DNA of 64,000 nt from Neobacillus sp. SuZ13 (GTDB lineage: Bacteria > Bacillota > Bacilli > Bacillales > Cytobacillaceae). The notes beneath the pieces were generated by a model, which was given only the letters and a program-made list of their open reading frames with translations, made no database searches and was not told the origin of the DNA. The DNA lies in the NCBI RefSeq assembly GCF_030123365.1, contig NZ_CP126107.1:4549501-4613500 (forward strand), given 5' to 3'. Below are positions 7,995-16,696 of this stretch, piece after piece. Numbering within the stretch: position 1 is the first letter of the stretch; each line of letters opens with the position of its first letter. A program made the translations under genes and the position numbers.

Positions 7995-10050
7995 AAGGAC
8001 TTGTTCCTACCGGACCCATACCATATGGATTCATATAAGGAGGCTGTGCTGCATTAACAGGCCCTGTATATGGTGCACTGTATATTGGCGGGGTTGGCGG
8101 CTCAAAGTCCGGAGTCATTGGTTCTCGCTGAAACATTTGTGCCTGTTGTTGCATTGGTGCTTGCTGCGGCATCGCCATTTGTGCCGGCATTCCCACTGGC
8201 ATTCCTGCTGGTGTTCCTCCACAGCCGCAATCACCACCACCACCTACTGGAAAACCTTGTGGTGGTTGCATGAATGAACCATGTCCAGTCATTTCTGGAG
8301 ATTCGAAATTAGCAGGTACACCCATTGGACCACTCGTTTGCGGGTAGCCAAATGGCATTTGACCATACGGTACACCCATTCCATACGGATTTCCCATCGC
8401 AGGATTTCCGAACATGCTTCCAGGCATTACCTGAGATGGTGCAAAGCCAGCTGGATTTTGTGCGGTCTCAAATCCTGAAGGACTTTCCATTGGGAAACCT
8501 GTTGGCATTTGTCCAAAGCCTCCTGGCATTTGCTGACCAAATCCTTGTGGCATTTGTCCAAAGCCTCCTGGCATTTGCTGACCAAATCCTTGTGGCATTT
8601 GACCGAAGCCTCCTGGCATTTGCTGACCAAATCCTTGTGGCATTTGACCGAAGCCTCCTGGCATTTGCTGGCCAAATCCTTGTGGCATTTGATCGAAGCC
8701 TGCCGGCATTTGCTGGCCAAATCCTTGTGGCATTTGATCGAAGCCTGCCGGCATTTGCTGACCAACTCCTTGTGGCATTTGATCGAAGCCTCCTGGCATT
8801 TGCTGGCCAACTCCTTGTGGCATTTGTCCAAAGCCTCCTGGCATTTGCTGGCCAAATCCTTGTGGCATTTGGTCGAAGCCTCCTGGCATTTGCTGGCCAA
8901 ATCCTTGTGGCATTTGATCGAAGCCTGCCGGCATTTGCTGACCAAATCCTTGTGGCATTTGATCGAAGCCTGCCGGCATTTGCTGACCAAATCCTTGTGG
9001 CATTTGGCCGAATGCTGACGGATCCATGTAAGGGTAACCCATTGGCGCCTGTGGTGATTGAGCACCCATTACTGCCCCCGGATTATACGCTGGGTTCATA
9101 ACAGGCAATTGCGGCATAAAGGATGATTCCTCATCAAAATGCGGTGCAACAAACGATGTTCCTGCAACAGATGGCGCTGCCCCAGGATTTCCTGGGAACC
9201 CACTAGGCATGGCAGGCGGCATTGGTATTGCACCACCTTGAACGTGTGGGTAAGGTACAAATGGGTGCATAGGCATCGGAAATCCGCCAAAAGGGGGACA
9301 GAATCCAGGCCCTGGCATAATTGGAGTAACTGGAACACAATTATCCGGTAGCGGTGCCACCGCTGCAGGTGCTTCCATCACTGGAGGCGGTGCAGGAACA
9401 ACGGGTGTTTCTTTAATTGGGGCTTCTTTGATTGGTGCTTCTTTGATTGGCATTTCTTTAATTGGCATTTCTTTCTTTGGTACTTCTTTAATCTCTGGCA
9501 GGATATTGGTAGGTTTAGGCGGCAATTGTGGTTGTTGTACTGTCATATTTTGCATGTTCATCATGTAATAATTGTTAATATCTATTTCCGGGACTACTTG
9601 TATGGGCATTTTTGGAGTATAGGGTGCTATAGGTGCTTCTTTGATTATTGGTGCTTCCTTGATTGGAGCCTCTTTTATTGGCGCCGCCTTAATTGGCGCT
9701 TCTTTAATCGGCGCTTCCTTAATTGGTGCTTCCTTAATTGGTGCTTGTTTAATCGGTACTTCTTTCGCTATCGGTGCTTCTTTTATGGGTTTCTCTTTGA
9801 CTAACGGCTGCTCAGCAAGCGGCTGTTCTTTCTTCGTTCCTAAAGTGATTTTTGTACCGGGTTTAGTTCCCATTGGTGCTTCTTTTTTTATAGTTCCACC
9901 TGAAGTTGGGACCTTTACTTTCATACCGGGCATAATCATATCAGGGTTGCTGAGCTGTGAATTCATCTTTTTCAGCTCTTCAAAATTCACGCCGTACTTC
10001 TTGGCAATCTTCCAAAGAGTATCCCCTTTCTGTACGATATGGATCTTCAC
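7960..10050 (-). CDS. safA: Spore coat morphogenetic protein SafA (LysM, highly repetitive)
   Basis: SafA builds the inner spore coat and is anchored at the cortex by its LysM domain. The LysM domain is at residues 1-50 (KIHIVQKGDTLWKIAKKYG...MPGMKVKVP). Next comes a Lys-Pro-rich region with many PIKEAP units (about residues 85-150 and 200-225), then a Pro/Gly/Met region. Roughly residues 345-515 are eleven 15-aa repeats of the type QMPQGFGQQMPGGFD. A short Cys motif (GGDCGCGG) lies near residue 615. At 696 aa it is much longer than B. subtilis SafA (387 aa), mostly because of the repeats. The start is GTG after AGGAGGGG. Confidence 0.93.
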   Translation of the reverse strand: MKIHIVQKGDTLWKIAKKYGVNFEELKKMNSQLSNPDMIMPGMKVKVPTSGGTIKKEAPMGTKPGTKITLGTKKEQPLAEQPLVKEKPIKEAPIAKEVPIKQAPIKEAPIKEAPIKEAPIKAAPIKEAPIKEAPIIKEAPIAPYTPKMPIQVVPEIDINNYYMMNMQNMTVQQPQLPPKPTNILPEIKEVPKKEMPIKEMPIKEAPIKEAPIKETPVVPAPPPVMEAPAAVAPLPDNCVPVTPIMPGPGFCPPFGGFPMPMHPFVPYPHVQGGAIPMPPAMPSGFPGNPGAAPSVAGTSFVAPHFDEESSFMPQLPVMNPAYNPGAVMGAQSPQAPMGYPYMDPSAFGQMPQGFGQQMPAGFDQMPQGFGQQMPAGFDQMPQGFGQQMPGGFDQMPQGFGQQMPGGFGQMPQGVGQQMPGGFDQMPQGVGQQMPAGFDQMPQGFGQQMPAGFDQMPQGFGQQMPGGFGQMPQGFGQQMPGGFGQMPQGFGQQMPGGFGQMPQGFGQQMPGGFGQMPTGFPMESPSGFETAQNPAGFAPSQVMPGSMFGNPAMGNPYGMGVPYGQMPFGYPQTSGPMGVPANFESPEMTGHGSFMQPPQGFPVGGGGDCGCGGTPAGMPVGMPAQMAMPQQAPMQQQAQMFQREPMTPDFEPPTPPIYSAPYTGPVNAAQPPYMNPYGMGPVGTSPYGMPGYQDESL
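8503..9012 (-). repeat. 45-bp minisatellite inside safA, about 11 copies
   Basis: An in-frame 45-bp unit is repeated eleven times plus a partial copy, encoding the 15-aa motif QMPQGFGQQMP(A/G)GF(D/G). Copies differ by a few bases, for example in two GVG variants and in D/G alternation. The repeat leaves all six frames open, which explains the long spurious frames on both strands here. Confidence 0.93.
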
Positions 10051-10080
10051 TCTGATTTCCCCTCCTATGGCATAAGTCCA

Positions 10081-10091
10081 TATAGTCTATG
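10081..10091 (-). promoter_or_regulatory. Possible sigma-E/sigma-K -10 element of safA
   Basis: CATAGACTATA on the minus strand matches the mother-cell -10 pattern CATANNNTA, about 30 nt before the safA start codon. The -35 is not clear. SafA homologues are made by mother-cell sigma factors, which fits. Confidence 0.4.
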
Positions 10092-10170
10092 TGAAAATGG
10101 GCAAAGTGCTATCCTTCTTCACAAAAACTTATGCATTTTCTCAATAGAATATGAATCCCGCATAAAATAT

Positions 10171-10204
10171 AAAAAGATGCAATTAGGGAAAATTGCATCT
10201 TTTT
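10171..10204. terminator. Bidirectional-looking terminator after nadA
   Basis: A perfect 14-bp stem AAAAAGATGCAATT/AATTGCATCTTTTT with a 6-nt loop lies between the nadA stop and the safA promoter region. Confidence 0.88.
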
Positions 10205-10212
10205 AACTGATA

Positions 10213-11307
10213 TTATGAATTTGCTAGCATCCGCTCAAGCGCTAATTTTGCATTCTCGGCAACCTCAGGACTAACTTTAATAATATTATTTGTCTCTTCA
10301 AGTGTATCAAGGCTCCAAACCAAATGCGGCAAGTCAATCCTGTTCATCGTTAGACATGGACACATATGCGGATTTAGCGAAATGATGTTTTTATCCGGAT
10401 GGTTTTGAATTAAGCGATTGACAAGATTCATTTCTGTACCAATTGCCCAAGCTGTTCCAGGTTCCGCCTTTTCGATAGCCTTAATAATATAACTCGTTGA
10501 CCCTGCCATATCGGCCAATTCTACCACTTCGCGGCGGCATTCAGGATGAACAATGATTTTCATATTAGGATATTTATAGCGAGTATCAATCACATTTTGC
10601 ACCGTAAAATTTTCATGAACCGAACAATGACCTTTCCAAAGGATGACTTTAATTTCTGAAGTGTCACCCTCAAATTCCAATTCATTCGTAATTGGGTTCC
10701 AAACCGCCATTTCGTCTAAGCCCACCCCTAGTTCGACCGCTGTATTTCGGCCAAGATGCTGATCGGGTAAGAATAAAATTCGTTCCTTCATTTCAAATGC
10801 CCACTTAACCATCGTTTCGGCATTAGAAGAAGTAACCGTTGCCCCGCCATGTGCACCAACAAACGATTTAATGGCTGCTGTTGAGTTAACATAGGTTAAT
10901 GGAAGAATCGTATCTCCAAACAATTCTTGGAGCTTTTCCCATGCTCTTTCTGTTTGCTGAAGATCAGCCATATCAGCCATCGAACAGCCCGCGCGCATAT
11001 CAGGCAGAATAACCTTTTGGTTTTGGTTCGTTAAAATATCGGCTGTCTCTGCCATAAAATGAACACCACAGAACACAATAAATTCGGCGTCTGTATTTTT
11101 TGCTGATAATTGTGCAAGTTGTAAGGAATCACCGGTGGCATCTGCAAACTGTACAACCTCGTCTTTTTGATAATGATGGCAAGGAATATACAGACGAGGA
11201 CCAAGCTCCTTTTTCGCCTCTATGACCCGATTTTCGAGCTCTTCTCTCGACATATGTTTGTATTTTTCAGGAATCATATTTTTTTGTAACGTGGCTATTA
11301 AATTCAT
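10213..11307 (-). CDS. nadA: Quinolinate synthase
   Basis: NadA (364 aa) is a [4Fe-4S] enzyme condensing iminoaspartate with dihydroxyacetone phosphate to quinolinate. Cluster cysteines are seen in FCGVHFMAETADIL, HPECRREV and HMCPCLTMNRIDL. The IPCHHYQKDEVVQFAD segment is a substrate-site signature. The ATG at 11307 follows AAAGGAG by 9 nt and lies one base after the nadC stop, so translation is probably coupled. A longer frame with an ATG at 11316 is less likely because that codon abuts the ribosome binding site. Confidence 0.97.
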   Translation of the reverse strand: MNLIATLQKNMIPEKYKHMSREELENRVIEAKKELGPRLYIPCHHYQKDEVVQFADATGDSLQLAQLSAKNTDAEFIVFCGVHFMAETADILTNQNQKVILPDMRAGCSMADMADLQQTERAWEKLQELFGDTILPLTYVNSTAAIKSFVGAHGGATVTSSNAETMVKWAFEMKERILFLPDQHLGRNTAVELGVGLDEMAVWNPITNELEFEGDTSEIKVILWKGHCSVHENFTVQNVIDTRYKYPNMKIIVHPECRREVVELADMAGSTSYIIKAIEKAEPGTAWAIGTEMNLVNRLIQNHPDKNIISLNPHMCPCLTMNRIDLPHLVWSLDTLEETNNIIKVSPEVAENAKLALERMLANS

Positions 11308-11308
11308 G

Positions 11309-12157
11309 TTACTCATCTCCTTTATTCCATTGCACTTTTACACTGATATCTAGTGCCTTGTAAGAATGAGTTAAGTACCCAAGGGAAATATAATCAACGT
11401 CCGTGTCGCGATAATCAGCAATATTAGCCAATTGGATTCCGCCGGAGGCCTCAGTAATAATCGTCGCAGGAACCAATTGAATTAATTCTTTAATTTCATC
11501 CGGAGTCCGGTTATCAAACATGATCACATCTGCCCCTGCATTTACCGCTTCTAACACCTGATCTTCCGATTCCACTTCGACTTCCACTTTCACCATATGA
11601 CCTGCCTTTTTCCGAACCGCTTCTACTGCTTTCGAAATGGAACCAGCAAATGAAATATGGTTATCCTTGATCATGACCCCATCATATAAACCGTAGCGAT
11701 GATTAAATCCCCCTCCACAGCGAACGGCATACTTTTCAAGCATGCGAAGCCCCGGAGTAGTTTTCCGGGTATCACATATTTTCGTATGGCCGCTATCAAG
11801 GGTTTCGACCGTTTTTCTTGTGAGCGTGGCAATCCCGCTCATACGTTGGACCAGGTTCAGGATTACTCTTTCCCCTTTTAATAAATCAGCTATTTTTCCG
11901 GAAACTTGAGCTAACTTATCACCATAGTTTATTGCTTGGCCATCCTTCACAAACACACGTGTGGAAATCTCGTTATTTAGCAACTGGAACCCTGTCTTTA
12001 TAACTTCCTCTCCACAAAAAATCCCTTTGTCTTTGGCAAGAAAAACAATTTCTCCTTTTGTTTCATCTGCAAAGATTAAATCAGTGGTAATATCCTGTTC
12101 CCCGATATCTTCAATAAAAAACTTCTCAAGTTGCGAGCGCAGTTTCAATGTGTTCAT
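11309..12157 (-). CDS. nadC: Nicotinate-nucleotide pyrophosphorylase (carboxylating)
   Basis: NadC (282 aa) converts quinolinate and PRPP to nicotinate mononucleotide. Family motifs are FIEDIGEQDITTDLI at the N-terminus, VQRMSGIATLT, KICDTRKTTPGLRMLEKYAVRCGGG for phosphoribosyl binding, MIKDNH and EASGGI. The frame extends 27 codons upstream, but the ATG at 12157, preceded by GGAAGG, gives the usual N-terminus. It overlaps the end of nadB by 32 nt. Confidence 0.97.
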   Translation of the reverse strand: MNTLKLRSQLEKFFIEDIGEQDITTDLIFADETKGEIVFLAKDKGIFCGEEVIKTGFQLLNNEISTRVFVKDGQAINYGDKLAQVSGKIADLLKGERVILNLVQRMSGIATLTRKTVETLDSGHTKICDTRKTTPGLRMLEKYAVRCGGGFNHRYGLYDGVMIKDNHISFAGSISKAVEAVRKKAGHMVKVEVEVESEDQVLEAVNAGADVIMFDNRTPDEIKELIQLVPATIITEASGGIQLANIADYRDTDVDYISLGYLTHSYKALDISVKVQWNKGDE

Positions 12158-13709
12158 TAGACTTTTTCCTTCCTTGTTTATAGTTATGAATAATTGATTT
12201 CCGCAACCAATGGTGATCATCTTCTTTTGGGCAATCACTTCGAAAATGCCCGCCCCGGCTTTCTGTCCGTTTTAATGCTGCATCTGTCATTAGCTTGGCA
12301 GTGACCAGCATAAAAATCTTTGTTATCTGTTGAGTGGTACACGTATCTAAATGGATTGTTTCGGCCTTGAATTGCTGTAACCAAGCTTGCTGTTTTTTCA
12401 AATTCACTTCATTACGAACAATTCCCACCCGTTCCATCATCGAATCCTTAATTTGTTGGACATGCGGTAAATAAACTTCTTTTTCTTTTGTAAAATGAGA
12501 ATCCGAATGTTTTGGTTCTATTTGGGGACTTTTCCATCCTTCATTTATCCACTTCGATAACTGTTCTCCTTGAAATAATCCCTCTAACAAGGAATTACTT
12601 GCTAGACGATTGGCACCATGTAAACCTGTACAAGAGGATTCGCCGATCGCATATAGTCCATTTAGGGAAGATCGTCCGATTAAATCGGTTTTAATTCCGC
12701 CCATTAAAAAGTGGCTGCCTGGAGCTACAGGGATTTTCCCATCCGCAATTTGGATCCCATGTTCCTCACATAGGGCTGTAATCGAAGGAAATCTCACCCT
12801 AAAATCTTCAATGTTACTTATATCTAAATAGATCTGTTTTCCTTTTTTCAAGTATTCATAGATTCTTTGGGAGACGACATGCCTTGGTCCGAGATCCTTT
12901 AACGGGTGAACCCCCTCCATAATTCGGGTCCCATCTTCTGTAACGAGAATGGCACCTTCTCCCCTTACTGCTTCAGAAATTAAGCCGTTTGTTTCTCCGT
13001 TTATATATAAGAGTGTAGGATGAAATTGATTAAATTCCATATCAACGATGTCGGCGCCGGCTAAATAAGCCATTGCAATCCCATCACCCGAGACAGTTTT
13101 GGCGTTAGAAGTGTAAGTATATAGCTGACCACAGCCCCCCGTTGCGATGATTACATGATGTCCATAAAATCTTTGGATGGAACCCGCGGCTGTTTTCGCT
13201 TTAACACCAATGCAAATGTTCTGTTCGCTATTGAGGAGTAATTCATAAGCGAAGACATTTTCCTCGACAGTGATATTTCTTTTTTGCTTAAGCTCAGTGA
13301 TCAGGTACTCCATGACGTTCTTACCTGTAGCATCACCGCCGCCATGGACAATTCTTTTCTCACTGTGTGCCCCTTCCATCCCAAGAAACAATTCGCCAAG
13401 TTGATTTTTATCAAAGATCTCTCCTTGTCGTGCCAGGTTCTTGATAAGTTCCGGCGCCGCAGTAATAATTTCCTGAACCACCTCTTGATTGTTGTGAAAT
13501 CTTCCCGCTTCAAGTGTATCGACCACATGCTTAGAGGGGTGGTCGTTCTCCCCCAGTGCAGCCGCGATCCCACCTTGAGCTAGATAAGAATTGGCTGTTC
13601 TTAATTTTTCCTTTGTGAGTATCCTCACATTTAAATTGCTAGATAACTGAACAGCCAGCTGTAAGGCGGCTATTCCACTTCCAATTATTAATACATCATC
13701 ATTTGCCAT
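12126..13709 (-). CDS. nadB: L-aspartate oxidase
   Basis: NadB (527 aa) oxidises L-aspartate to iminoaspartate using FAD, the first step of de novo NAD synthesis. The N-terminal Rossmann motif is IIGSGIAALQLAVQL. The flavin covalent or close-contact region is LAQGGIAAALGEND. Other motifs are GGCGQLYTYTSN, EFNQFHPTLL and LYAIGESSCTGLHGANRLASNSLLEG. The ATG at 13709 follows AGGAGG by 6 nt; the upstream extension of the frame is promoter DNA. It is the first gene of nadB-nadC-nadA, divergent from nifS and probably repressed by NiaR. Confidence 0.97.
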   Translation of the reverse strand: MANDDVLIIGSGIAALQLAVQLSSNLNVRILTKEKLRTANSYLAQGGIAAALGENDHPSKHVVDTLEAGRFHNNQEVVQEIITAAPELIKNLARQGEIFDKNQLGELFLGMEGAHSEKRIVHGGGDATGKNVMEYLITELKQKRNITVEENVFAYELLLNSEQNICIGVKAKTAAGSIQRFYGHHVIIATGGCGQLYTYTSNAKTVSGDGIAMAYLAGADIVDMEFNQFHPTLLYINGETNGLISEAVRGEGAILVTEDGTRIMEGVHPLKDLGPRHVVSQRIYEYLKKGKQIYLDISNIEDFRVRFPSITALCEEHGIQIADGKIPVAPGSHFLMGGIKTDLIGRSSLNGLYAIGESSCTGLHGANRLASNSLLEGLFQGEQLSKWINEGWKSPQIEPKHSDSHFTKEKEVYLPHVQQIKDSMMERVGIVRNEVNLKKQQAWLQQFKAETIHLDTCTTQQITKIFMLVTAKLMTDAALKRTESRGGHFRSDCPKEDDHHWLRKSIIHNYKQGRKKSNEHIETALAT

Positions 13710-13727
13710 GTTGACCCTCCTGACATA

Positions 13728-13742
13728 ACAGGTGTCTTGACA
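13728..13742. promoter_or_regulatory. Candidate NiaR operator between nadB and nifS
   Basis: ACAGGTGTCTTGACA lies in the 124-nt divergent intergenic region, about 20 nt before the nadB start. It overlaps TTGACA, which can be a -35 for the plus-strand nifS promoter (17 nt to TTAAAC). It resembles the niacin-responsive NiaR/YrxA operators I recall for the B. subtilis nad genes, and niaR is encoded next door. The match is from memory of the motif. Confidence 0.6.
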
Positions 13743-13833
13743 TATATATTTACATAGAATTAAACTAAAAACAAGTATTTTTATAGAAAAGTAGAATCGC
13801 CCGTCCTTAAAAAAATTGAATGGGAGAAGGATC

Positions 13834-14985
13834 ATGAAATATTTTGATTATGCAGCGACCACTCCACTAGACCCTGAAGCAGCTGAGGTGTATTTAAAAG
13901 TGGCAACAGAATACTATGGTAATTCCAGCAGTCTCCACGATATTGGTGGACAATCAGCTGCCTTACTGGAAAATTGCCGCGAAGAATTGGCCAGTCTAAT
14001 GGGAATTGATAAAAATGGGCTGTTCTTTACTAGTGGTGGGACAGAGGGGAATTTTTTAGCCATCGAGGCTTTGTTATCCTCTAATAAAAAAGAGGGTAAG
14101 CATATAATCGCAGGCATGGCGGAGCATTCATCCATCCATGGAATCCTATCGAGATTAAAGGAAGCTGGATATGAAATCACCCTGCTTCCGCTTAATGAAA
14201 ACGGCCTGATTGATCAAGAACAGCTGGTCCATTCAATTAAGCAAGAAACCATTTTACTCACCCTGCAGCATGTAAATTCTGAAATTGGCACCATCCAGCC
14301 AATCGATACAATTGCAAAGATTTGTAGAGAAAACGAAATCCACTTCCACAGTGATTTTGTTCAGTCGTTTGGAAAAATAGATGTAAAAAGACTAGCTTCA
14401 CTTGTCAGCAGTTTTACTTTTTCAGGTCATAAAATCTATGGTCCAAAAGGCATTGGCGGAGTATATGTCGATCCTCAACTTAAATGGGAGCCTTTTTTTC
14501 CAGGAAGTTCTCATGAACGCGGATTTCGTTCAGGTACAGTCAATGTTCCGGCTATTGCTGCGATGACAGTTGCTGCACAGAAAATAATCGGAAAATTGCC
14601 AGAGGATACAAATAGATATGGATTACTGCGGAAAGCTTTTATTGAGACACTTGAGCCAATTAAAGAACAGGTGAAAATATATCAAGCGGGCGATGCCTCT
14701 CAACAGCTCGCTAATATCATCGGGCTCAGGATTTCTGGTATTCAGGGTCAATGGATGATGCTTGAATGCAATCGGCTTGGATTTGCTATTTCAACCGGAA
14801 GTGCCTGCCAAGTAGGTATGCAATCCCCGGCAAAAGTGGCTCAGGCACTAAGTTTAACCTCTGATGAAGCAAAAGAGTTTATCCGTATTTCTTTTGGTCA
14901 ATCCACTCGATTGAAAGATGTGGTTGACCTGGGTGAGAGGATCGTGAATATCGTTCATGCCTTCAAGGCAACTGCAGTTATATAA
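13834..14985 (+). CDS. nifS: Cysteine desulfurase (NifS/IscS type) of the NAD locus
   Basis: This PLP enzyme (383 aa) mobilises sulfur from cysteine. It is encoded opposite nadBCA and is thought to build the NadA iron-sulfur cluster. It opens with YFDYAATTPLDPEA, has the PLP-lysine region FSGHKIYGPKGIGG and carries the persulfide cysteine in STGSACQVGMQ. The ATG at 13834 follows AGAAGGA; an upstream ATG six codons earlier lacks the spacing. It is probably co-transcribed with niaR, 55 nt downstream. Confidence 0.93.
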   Translation: MKYFDYAATTPLDPEAAEVYLKVATEYYGNSSSLHDIGGQSAALLENCREELASLMGIDKNGLFFTSGGTEGNFLAIEALLSSNKKEGKHIIAGMAEHSSIHGILSRLKEAGYEITLLPLNENGLIDQEQLVHSIKQETILLTLQHVNSEIGTIQPIDTIAKICRENEIHFHSDFVQSFGKIDVKRLASLVSSFTFSGHKIYGPKGIGGVYVDPQLKWEPFFPGSSHERGFRSGTVNVPAIAAMTVAAQKIIGKLPEDTNRYGLLRKAFIETLEPIKEQVKIYQAGDASQQLANIIGLRISGIQGQWMMLECNRLGFAISTGSACQVGMQSPAKVAQALSLTSDEAKEFIRISFGQSTRLKDVVDLGERIVNIVHAFKATAVI

Positions 14986-15040
14986 AAAAATTAAACTATG
15001 CTAAAATAGGGAAACAGCAATAGAAAATAGGAGGAATTAT

Positions 15041-15580
15041 ATGGTAGAGCCAAAAAAAATATTAGGAGAAGAAAGGAGGTCTTTCATTTTACAACTGCTA
15101 AAAGACAGTCCTGTCCCGGTGACAGGAAGTGAATTGGCTAATCGAACCAATGTAAGCAGGCAGGTGATAGTCGGTGATATTACGCTGCTTAAAGCAAAGA
15201 ATGAACCCATTATTGCAACGAGCCAAGGTTATATTTATTTAAAGCAAAACACCAGCACTTATTCCTTTGAAAGAACGATTGCCTGCAGGCATTCACCTAA
15301 TGACACTGAAAAAGAGCTGAATTTGCTCGTTGACCATGGAGTATTTGTGAAGGATGTCAAAATTGAACACAAGGTTTATGGAGATTTGACGGCATCAATC
15401 ATGGTTTCTAATCGCCAAGAGGTGAAACAATTCATGGCAAACATGCAAAAGACCGGAGCCTCTTTATTATCGGAACTAACCGAGGGAATCCACCTTCATA
15501 CGATCTCAGCATCAAGCATCCAAGTCTTAGATGAAGCTGAAAAAGCTTTAAAAGCAGAAGGCTTTTTAATTGAGTCATAA
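15041..15580 (+). CDS. niaR: Niacin-responsive repressor NiaR (YrxA)
   Basis: NiaR (179 aa) represses NAD synthesis and niacin uptake genes when nicotinate is plentiful. It has an N-terminal winged helix (about residues 10-60, with VTGSELANRTNVSRQVIVGDITLL) and a C-terminal 3H domain. Conserved histidines of that domain are visible in ACRHSP, VDHGVF, EHKVYGDL and GIHLHTI. The ATG has a strong AGGAGG upstream. The divergent nadB promoter carries the candidate operator. It ends directly before a 150-bp dispersed repeat. Confidence 0.94.
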   Translation: MVEPKKILGEERRSFILQLLKDSPVPVTGSELANRTNVSRQVIVGDITLLKAKNEPIIATSQGYIYLKQNTSTYSFERTIACRHSPNDTEKELNLLVDHGVFVKDVKIEHKVYGDLTASIMVSNRQEVKQFMANMQKTGASLLSELTEGIHLHTISASSIQVLDEAEKALKAEGFLIES

Positions 15581-15730
15581 GAAAAGCGCAAGCGCCCTGG
15601 TCAGCGGCGTATGGCCTGGAGCGCTCCAACTGAGATAAAGGAAACACGAAGAGCCGAAGGCGATTCGATGTTGACTTATCGTAGGGCGGAGAGCGAAGGA
15701 CACTAGCCGCTAGGGTGCTGGAGCTAGACA
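15581..15730 (+). repeat. 150-bp dispersed repeat, copy 1
   Basis: The element starts at the base after the niaR stop codon. It begins GAAAAGCGCAAGCGCC, includes CGATTCGATGTTGACTTATC and ends CTGGAGCTAGACA. A second copy of clearly similar sequence lies at 21901-22050 on the other strand, after spoIVFB. It has no open frame of note. Confidence 0.88.
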
Positions 15731-15750
15731 GTAATTTTAGTAAAACCTCA

Positions 15751-15783
15751 CATAAAAAGGACCCGAATTGGGTCCTTTTTATG
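15751..15783. terminator. Bidirectional terminator between niaR and pheA
   Basis: CATAAAAAGGACCC and GGGTCCTTTTTATG form a perfect stem over a 5-nt loop, serving the convergent niaR and pheA transcripts. Confidence 0.9.
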
Positions 15784-15784
15784 T

Positions 15785-16639
15785 TTAATCTAAACTCACC
15801 ATAACAGATGGATAACTGCCTAGTATTGTAACCCCGCAGCCTAATGCTTCTATTTCTGCTATTGCTCCAGGAATCAACACTTCATCCACTTTCATTTCGA
15901 GGTCAATAATGAAAAAATAATTGCCAATTCCGGTTTTCATCGGTCTCGATTCAATTTTAGATAAATTCAATTTTCTCCAAGCAAAGGCGGATAATACCTG
16001 ATGAAGAGCACCAGCGCGATCCGATGGGAGTGTAACCATCAGTGTTGTTTTATAATGAGTTGATCCGCTAATCGCCTGAAAATCAAGTTCTTTCTTGGAA
16101 AGAACAACAAACCGAGTATGATTATAATCAAAATCATGTACATTTCTTTTGACAATCGATAACCCGTATTCCTGCGCAGCAAGTTCATTGGCAATAGCTG
16201 CAATTTTCAAATCAGGGTGTTCCATTACCATTAATGCCGCAGCTGCTGTTGATGAGACGCTTTGAAACGGGACACCTTTTAAATGGTTATGTAGAAATTT
16301 ATGGCATTGGGCAATCGCATGGGAGTGGCTATACACCTTACTAACATCCTGCCATTTTTCCTGATTATCAGGATGTACCATTAAATGCTGCTTGATTGGC
16401 AAGGTTATTTCACCAATTATTGGTATTTGGACTTCCTGTGTTAAATAATCGAGTGTAATGTTCACAGAGCCTTCTAGCGCATTTTCAATTGGAACAACAG
16501 CCAATTCTACTTCTTTATCAACTATGGCATCCATGCTAGCAGGAATTGTTTGATAGGGCTCATGTTCATATCCTTGAAATACCTTTTTTACGGCTAATTC
16601 TGTGAATGTAGCTTTTGGTCCTAAGTATCCAACTTTCAC
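15785..16639 (-). CDS. pheA: Prephenate dehydratase
   Basis: PheA (284 aa) makes phenylpyruvate from prephenate. The catalytic domain (about residues 1-180) shows YLGPKATFTELA, PIENALEGSVNITLDYL and NYNHTRF-like DYNHTRFVVLS. The C-terminal ACT domain senses phenylalanine through the ESRP motif (KIESRPMKTG). There is no fused chorismate mutase, as usual in bacilli. The start is GTG with AAGGAG upstream. It closes the spo0B-obg-pheB-pheA run. Confidence 0.96.
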   Translation of the reverse strand: MKVGYLGPKATFTELAVKKVFQGYEHEPYQTIPASMDAIVDKEVELAVVPIENALEGSVNITLDYLTQEVQIPIIGEITLPIKQHLMVHPDNQEKWQDVSKVYSHSHAIAQCHKFLHNHLKGVPFQSVSSTAAAALMVMEHPDLKIAAIANELAAQEYGLSIVKRNVHDFDYNHTRFVVLSKKELDFQAISGSTHYKTTLMVTLPSDRAGALHQVLSAFAWRKLNLSKIESRPMKTGIGNYFFIIDLEMKVDEVLIPGAIAEIEALGCGVTILGSYPSVMVSLD

Positions 16640-16696
16640 TGTTTCCCCACTCCTTATTTTTATAAAAAGAGAGCTGAGAACCGGGTGTAGTTTGTC

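Noticed and set aside
8325..9101. Long plus-strand open frame (258 codons) opposite safA, and two more in other frames
   Set aside because: It is created by the 45-bp repeat of safA, whose length is a multiple of three and leaves every frame open. SafA has the LysM domain, ribosome binding site and synteny.
12158..12238. Upstream extension of nadC
   Set aside because: It lies within nadB and lacks a ribosome binding site; the ATG at 12157 has GGAAGG and the family N-terminus.
13710..13835. Upstream extension of nadB
   Set aside because: It covers the divergent promoter and NiaR-type operator; the ATG at 13709 has AGGAGG.
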